The notes under the pieces were generated by a model, which did not search any database, had not been told where the DNA came from, and saw only the letters and a list, made by a program, of their open reading frames with translations. Shown here piece after piece: positions 6,159 to 9,741 of a stretch of DNA of 9,741 nucleotides; the stretch's first letter is position 1, and each line of letters begins with the position of its first letter. The stretch comes from Ignavibacteria bacterium. Its GTDB lineage: Bacteria; Bacteroidota; Ignavibacteria; Ignavibacteriales; Ignavibacteriaceae. The position numbers were made by a program, and so were the translations under genes. The stretch is from assembly GCA_030648225.1 (NCBI GenBank), contig JAUSIA010000021.1, positions 1 through 9,741 of the forward strand, written 5' to 3'.

Positions 6159-7757
6159 TTACCAGAAAATGATCCATAAAGATAAAAGCAGCAAAACAAG
6201 CAGAACTGAGAACAAAATATTTACTGTTTTCCACCTGCTCTTTTCATGAAGCGCTGCCCTGTTGTAAATCAATCCTGCTAATTTATTCTCATCTGGTTTT
6301 TCTGTTGCAAGGCTTACAGCTATAAGAACGGCAGAAGTTAAAAGGAATAGAAAAATTGCAAAGTGTAAAAAATTAATTGAAGCGACGTACTTTAGAAAAT
6401 CGTTTGAGAGCGGTTCCATCTTATTCTGAATTTCAATTATTAACCTGAATGCACCAATAATTAAACCGGTAACTAAGGAAGCAATTGCACCTTTGCCATT
6501 AACTCTTTTCCAAAAGATGCCGAATAAAAAACAAGCAGCTATCGGCGGGGAAATATATGCCTGAACACTTTGTAAGTAAACATACATTCTGTCATCGCTT
6601 AATAAGCCGATGAATGGGATCCACAATAAACCAAGAAGAACCATAGCTCCGGTAGCAATCCTACCGAAAGCAACAGTTGATTTTTCATCAGCCTCAGGTT
6701 TGAATTTTTTGTAGATATCAATTGTAAGTAGTGTTGAAGTAGAGTTGAACATTGCACTTAACGAAGACATTAAGGCTGCAAGAAGCCCTGCAACAACAAT
6801 TCCTTTCAGACCGGAAGGAAGAAGATTTGTTACAAGCCAGGCATAAGACCTATCACCACTTACTGTTCCACCGGAAATGTAAAAAGCAATTATTCCGGGA
6901 AGAACAAGAATAAAAACAGGAAGGATTTTCAGAAAGCCGGCAAAGATAGTTCCGCTTTGAGCATTTGAAAGATTCTTAGCGCTTAAAACTCTCTGCACAA
7001 TATATTGATCTGTGCACCAATACCAGATACCAAGTATAGGTGCACCAAAAATAATTCCTGTCCATGGGAAATCCGGATCGCTCAACGGTTTGAATACACT
7101 CCAGAAGTCAACCGGAGTATTTGCAACAAGATTGTTCCAACCGCCCGCTCTATCTAATCCGATAAGAGTAAGGATAACAGAACCTCCAATCAGGATTATC
7201 GTTTGCAGGAGGTCAGTATATATAACTGCTGATAAACCACCCATAACGGTATACAATCCGGTAATCAAAACAATTACAACAGCAGCAGTGTACATATCCC
7301 ATCCAACTATTGCATTAAGAAGAATCCCTCCTGCGTAAAGAGATATTGAAATTTTTGTTAAAACATAACCGATAATAGAAATTATACTCAGATAATATCT
7401 TGAAGCTGTGTTGTATCTGCGTTCAAGAAATTCCGGCATTGTAAATACGCCTGATTTAAGATAGAAAGGTGTGAATACCCATCCGAGCAAAAGAAGAATA
7501 AGGCAGGCAAGCCATTCAAACTGTCCCACAGCCAGACCTGATTTTGAACCGGTTCCTGCAAGACCCAAAAAGTGTTCGCTGGAAATATTTGTTGCAAATA
7601 ATGAAGCACCAATTGCAATCCAGCCAACGCTTCTTCCGGCAAGAAAATATTCTTCGCTGCTGCGGCTTCTTTTCCTGAAATAAAATCCTATTGATAGAAC
7701 AATAACTATGTATAGCAGGATGATTAAAAGATCTATTGTAGCAATGTTAGGTCCCAT
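6159..7757 (-). CDS. sodium/sugar symporter, SSS (SGLT) family
   Basis: Inner-membrane, sodium-driven sugar importer of 532 residues, about the length of Vibrio vSGLT, with roughly 14 hydrophobic segments. The first is 7-26 and the last 512-532. Landmarks are SSEEYFLAGRSVGWIAIGASLFATNIS (33-59), SSEHFLGLAGTGSKSGLA (59-76), FTMPEFLERRYN (105-116), YTVMGGLSAVIYTDLLQ (169-185), YWCTDQYIVQR (246-256) and the sodium-site block SSLSAMFNSTSTL (331-343). Against vSGLT as I remember it, the galactose-site Gln69 is His62 (as in human SGLT1), Glu88 is conserved as Glu81, Asn260 is Asp250 and the gating Tyr263 is Tyr252. These point to a related but not identical sugar. S331/S332 fit the sodium site. It follows the GH3 gene after 148 bases and is tightly coupled to GH2. 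Substrate unproven; oligosaccharide products of the locus or their monosaccharides are likely. Confidence 0.95.
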   Translation of the reverse strand: MGPNIATIDLLIILLYIVIVLSIGFYFRKRSRSSEEYFLAGRSVGWIAIGASLFATNISSEHFLGLAGTGSKSGLAVGQFEWLACLILLLLGWVFTPFYLKSGVFTMPEFLERRYNTASRYYLSIISIIGYVLTKISISLYAGGILLNAIVGWDMYTAAVVIVLITGLYTVMGGLSAVIYTDLLQTIILIGGSVILTLIGLDRAGGWNNLVANTPVDFWSVFKPLSDPDFPWTGIIFGAPILGIWYWCTDQYIVQRVLSAKNLSNAQSGTIFAGFLKILPVFILVLPGIIAFYISGGTVSGDRSYAWLVTNLLPSGLKGIVVAGLLAALMSSLSAMFNSTSTLLTIDIYKKFKPEADEKSTVAFGRIATGAMVLLGLLWIPFIGLLSDDRMYVYLQSVQAYISPPIAACFLFGIFWKRVNGKGAIASLVTGLIIGAFRLIIEIQNKMEPLSNDFLKYVASINFLHFAIFLFLLTSAVLIAVSLATEKPDENKLAGLIYNRAALHEKSRWKTVNILFSVLLVLLLLSLWIIFW

Positions 7758-7860
7758 AATGATTCTTTTTATTAGTGATTTATGTTAATATGAATTTGCA
7801 TTATCCCGGTTTTCTTTTATCTGCCCGCCAGAAGATATCTTTTACTCTTCCAATTTTTTT

Positions 7861-7893
7861 ATAAACCCAATTCCTTTAAGAAATTGGGTTTAT
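7861..7893. terminator. strong hairpin after the GH3 gene, possible terminator or processing site
   Basis: A 12-bp perfect stem (7861-7872 with 7882-7893, core AAACCCAATT/AATTGGGTTT) with a 9-base loop, 12 bases beyond the GH3 stop. On the minus transcript the stem is followed by ATAAAAAAATTGG-like sequence rather than a run of U, so it is not a classical intrinsic terminator. It may be a 3'-end or attenuating hairpin that lowers expression of the downstream genes relative to GH3. The rest of the spacer (7758-7860) holds no recognisable promoter; I looked for a TTTG/TANNTTTG Bacteroidota-type pair and found none convincing. Confidence 0.55.
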
Positions 7894-7905
7894 TTGTCTT
7901 AGAAG

Positions 7906-9741
7906 TTATTCAGTTACTTCAAATGATGTAGTAATTAAATCAACTGAATTTCCACCAATCATTATATTAAATTTTCCAGGTTCAACAATAGGATTCAAAT
8001 CTTTATCAAGAAAAGAAAGCATATCAGGAGTAATTTTAAAACTTACAGTTTTTGTATCGCCCGGTTTTAAATTGATTTTTTGAAATCCTTTTAATTCTTT
8101 CACAGGTCTTGTAATACTTGCAAATTCATCCTGAATATACAACTGAACAACTTCCTCTCCTTCAAGTTTCCCAGTGTTTGTTACATCTACAGAAACAGTA
8201 ACTAAATCATTTTTGTTAATCCTGTTTTTATCCATCCTTATGTTATTATAACTGAATGTTGTATAGCTTAAACCATATCCAAAAGGATAAAGAGGTGTAT
8301 TGGGTGAATCGAGATATTTGGATGTGTATTTATTTTCTTCAATTACCGGCCTGCCCGTACTTTTCTGGTAATAATAGATTGGAATTTGTCCCGTTGATCT
8401 TGGAAATGTAATGGGCAATTTACCTGAAGGATTGTAATCTCCAAACAAAACCTGAGCTATTGCGTTTCCTGTTTGATCACCTAAAAACCATGCCTCAACT
8501 AAGGCAGAAATGCTTTCAGAAATCCAGTTTAAAGTTAATGGTCTTCCGTTCATTAAAACAACGATAGTAGGAACTCCGGTGGAATAAATTCTTTTTACTA
8601 ATTCTTCCTGCACTCCGGGAATATTAAGATCAGTTTTACTTGCTGCTTCACCGCTCATCTCTCTTTCTTCCCCAACCACAAGAATTACAACATCAGATTT
8701 CTTTGCCATCTCAACTGCTTCCTTAAAACCAGAAGTGTCATCATCATTAATGTTACATCCTTTTACAAAATTTATTTCAGTATTGTCTCCCAAAAGATTT
8801 TTTAATCCCTGCAAAACCGTAACAACATCATCAGGTTTACCAGCTGCTGACCACACACCTAATACATCTTCCGGATTATTCGCAAGAGGCCCAATCAAGG
8901 CAATAGATTTAATATTTTTTTTTATCGGAAGTAAATTGTTTTCATCCTTCAGAAGAACAATTGATTCCTTTGCAAGCTGTAAAGCGATACTATCTTTATA
9001 ACTTTTTCCCCCGACTTTGCCAGTGTTGTTTTTAAAAAATTCAATATCAACGTAAGGATCCTCAAACAAACCGAGCTTGTATTTCATTTTTAATACACGC
9101 CGGACAGATTCATCAATCTTATCTTCAGAAATTAATCCCTCCTCAACAAGATTTTTAAGATGCGGCGAATAAACATTACCATCAATTGTATCTCCCGCCA
9201 TATCAATATCAACTCCCGCAGTAAATCCTTTTAAGGCAGCATCTTTTTTATCTTTTGCAAAACGATGTTTAACTAATTCACCAATTGAGTTCCAATCGCT
9301 GATTATGACTCCATCCCATTTCCATTCATTTCTTAAAACTTCAGTTAAAGTAAAATAATTTCCGGAAGCAGGAATTCCATTAAGATCATTAAAAGCGCTC
9401 ATAATAGAAGCCACGCCGGTTTCAACAGCAGCATGAAAAGGCCGAAGATAAACTTCACGCAAAGTATGCTCAGAAATATCCACTGTGTTATAATCTCTGC
9501 CTCCTTCAGCACCTCCATAAGCAACATAATGTTTTGAGCAGGCACCTATTTTTGTTTTATCTTTTAAATCATCTCCCTGGAAACCTTTAACTCTTGAAGA
9601 AGCCATGATGCTTCCAAGATAAGGATCTTCACCGGAGCCTTCCATAATTCTTCCCCATCTCGGGTCACGTGCAATATCAACCATAGGTGCATACGTCCAA
9701 TGCGTTCCTTCAGATGAAGCTTCAAATGCAGCAATCTCACA
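7906..9741 (-). CDS. bglX: GH3 beta-glucosidase, BglX-type, 5' end off window
   Basis: Removes non-reducing-end glucose from beta-gluco-oligosaccharides. 611 residues are visible. The frame stays open to base 9741, 19 codons upstream of the first internal ATG, and those codons (ending EGTHWTYAP) match the family, so the real start lies beyond the window. A full protein of about 750 residues is expected. Numbering from the first visible codon, MVDIARDPRWGRIMEGSGED (20-39) begins the block shared by the family's TIM barrel. D149 in VIISDW is the predicted nucleophile. The alpha/beta sandwich follows, with E365 in REMSGEAASKTD as the likely acid/base. YPFGYGLSYTTFSY and a C-terminal FnIII-like domain (about 510-600) complete the BglX layout. 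The signal peptide, if any, is not visible. Closely similar to E. coli BglX in the second half (NGRPL, FGDYNPSGKLP, FPRS.GQIP), hence the symbol, but linkage preference is not predictable. Beta-1,2 activity is attractive given the GH144 neighbour. Confidence 0.94.
   Translation of the reverse strand, partial: CEIAAFEASSEGTHWTYAPMVDIARDPRWGRIMEGSGEDPYLGSIMASSRVKGFQGDDLKDKTKIGACSKHYVAYGGAEGGRDYNTVDISEHTLREVYLRPFHAAVETGVASIMSAFNDLNGIPASGNYFTLTEVLRNEWKWDGVIISDWNSIGELVKHRFAKDKKDAALKGFTAGVDIDMAGDTIDGNVYSPHLKNLVEEGLISEDKIDESVRRVLKMKYKLGLFEDPYVDIEFFKNNTGKVGGKSYKDSIALQLAKESIVLLKDENNLLPIKKNIKSIALIGPLANNPEDVLGVWSAAGKPDDVVTVLQGLKNLLGDNTEINFVKGCNINDDDTSGFKEAVEMAKKSDVVILVVGEEREMSGEAASKTDLNIPGVQEELVKRIYSTGVPTIVVLMNGRPLTLNWISESISALVEAWFLGDQTGNAIAQVLFGDYNPSGKLPITFPRSTGQIPIYYYQKSTGRPVIEENKYTSKYLDSPNTPLYPFGYGLSYTTFSYNNIRMDKNRINKNDLVTVSVDVTNTGKLEGEEVVQLYIQDEFASITRPVKELKGFQKINLKPGDTKTVSFKITPDMLSFLDKDLNPIVEPGKFNIMIGGNSVDLITTSFEVTE

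Noticed and set aside
7012..7338. 108-codon plus-strand open frame
   Set aside because: Antisense shadow of the symporter; composition follows the opposite strand's codons.
7388..7642. 84-codon minus-strand open frame inside the symporter
   Set aside because: It is an out-of-frame reading within strongly conserved SSS transmembrane sequence; no independent start signal or domain.
7832..7841. AAGATATCTT palindrome as an operator for the symporter
   Set aside because: A 10-base AT-rich palindrome is expected by chance at this composition, and no second copy or regulator gene is present.

Overview
This is an AT-rich window (about one third G+C by eye, not counted) with every gene on the minus strand. 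Read in the direction of transcription, from high to low coordinates, it holds: a BglX-type GH3 beta-glucosidase (5' end off the window), a sodium/sugar symporter of the SSS/SGLT family, a GH2 glycosidase with a very odd N-terminus, a secreted GH144-type beta-glucanase with a T9SS-type sorting tail, and a lipoprotein sugar-binding subunit of an ABC transporter (last few codons off the window). It is a carbohydrate-utilisation locus.

The organism is most likely in the Ignavibacteria or a neighbour in the FCB group. The evidence is the low G+C and the C-terminal tail of the GH144 protein, which carries the NYPNPFNPSTTI block and a terminal GIYFYRL..GK-V sequence typical of proteins secreted by type IX systems in those bacteria. 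No 16S or other marker gene is present, so this is an inference.

Layout: 7906-9741 GH3; 7758-7905 a spacer with a strong 12-bp hairpin; 6159-7757 symporter; 6151-6158 an 8-base gap; 3979-6150 GH2; 3864-3978 a spacer almost filled by an inverted array of TGGAATAA-like octamers; 1431-3863 GH144; 1279-1430 a spacer with two ATCCCT-AA-(C/A)GGGAT palindromes 53 bp apart; 1-1278 ABC binding protein. No stretch over 300 bases lacks a gene. I see no RNA gene, CRISPR array, transposase or regulator gene.

Working model (inference): the GH144 enzyme, exported by T9SS, cuts a beta-glucan outside the cell. The best-known GH144 substrate is beta-1,2-glucan. The products are taken up by the symporter and/or the ABC system, and GH3 and GH2 trim them to monosaccharides. 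No SusC/SusD pair is visible.

The most striking observation is the GH2 protein's first 27 or so residues. They read as the start of an anaerobic sulfatase-maturating radical-SAM enzyme (VMAKPIGPICNLDC), cut off after the second cysteine of the CX3CX2C cluster motif and joined in frame to the GH2 sugar-binding domain. This looks like a gene-fusion scar or a chimeric assembly and merits checking.
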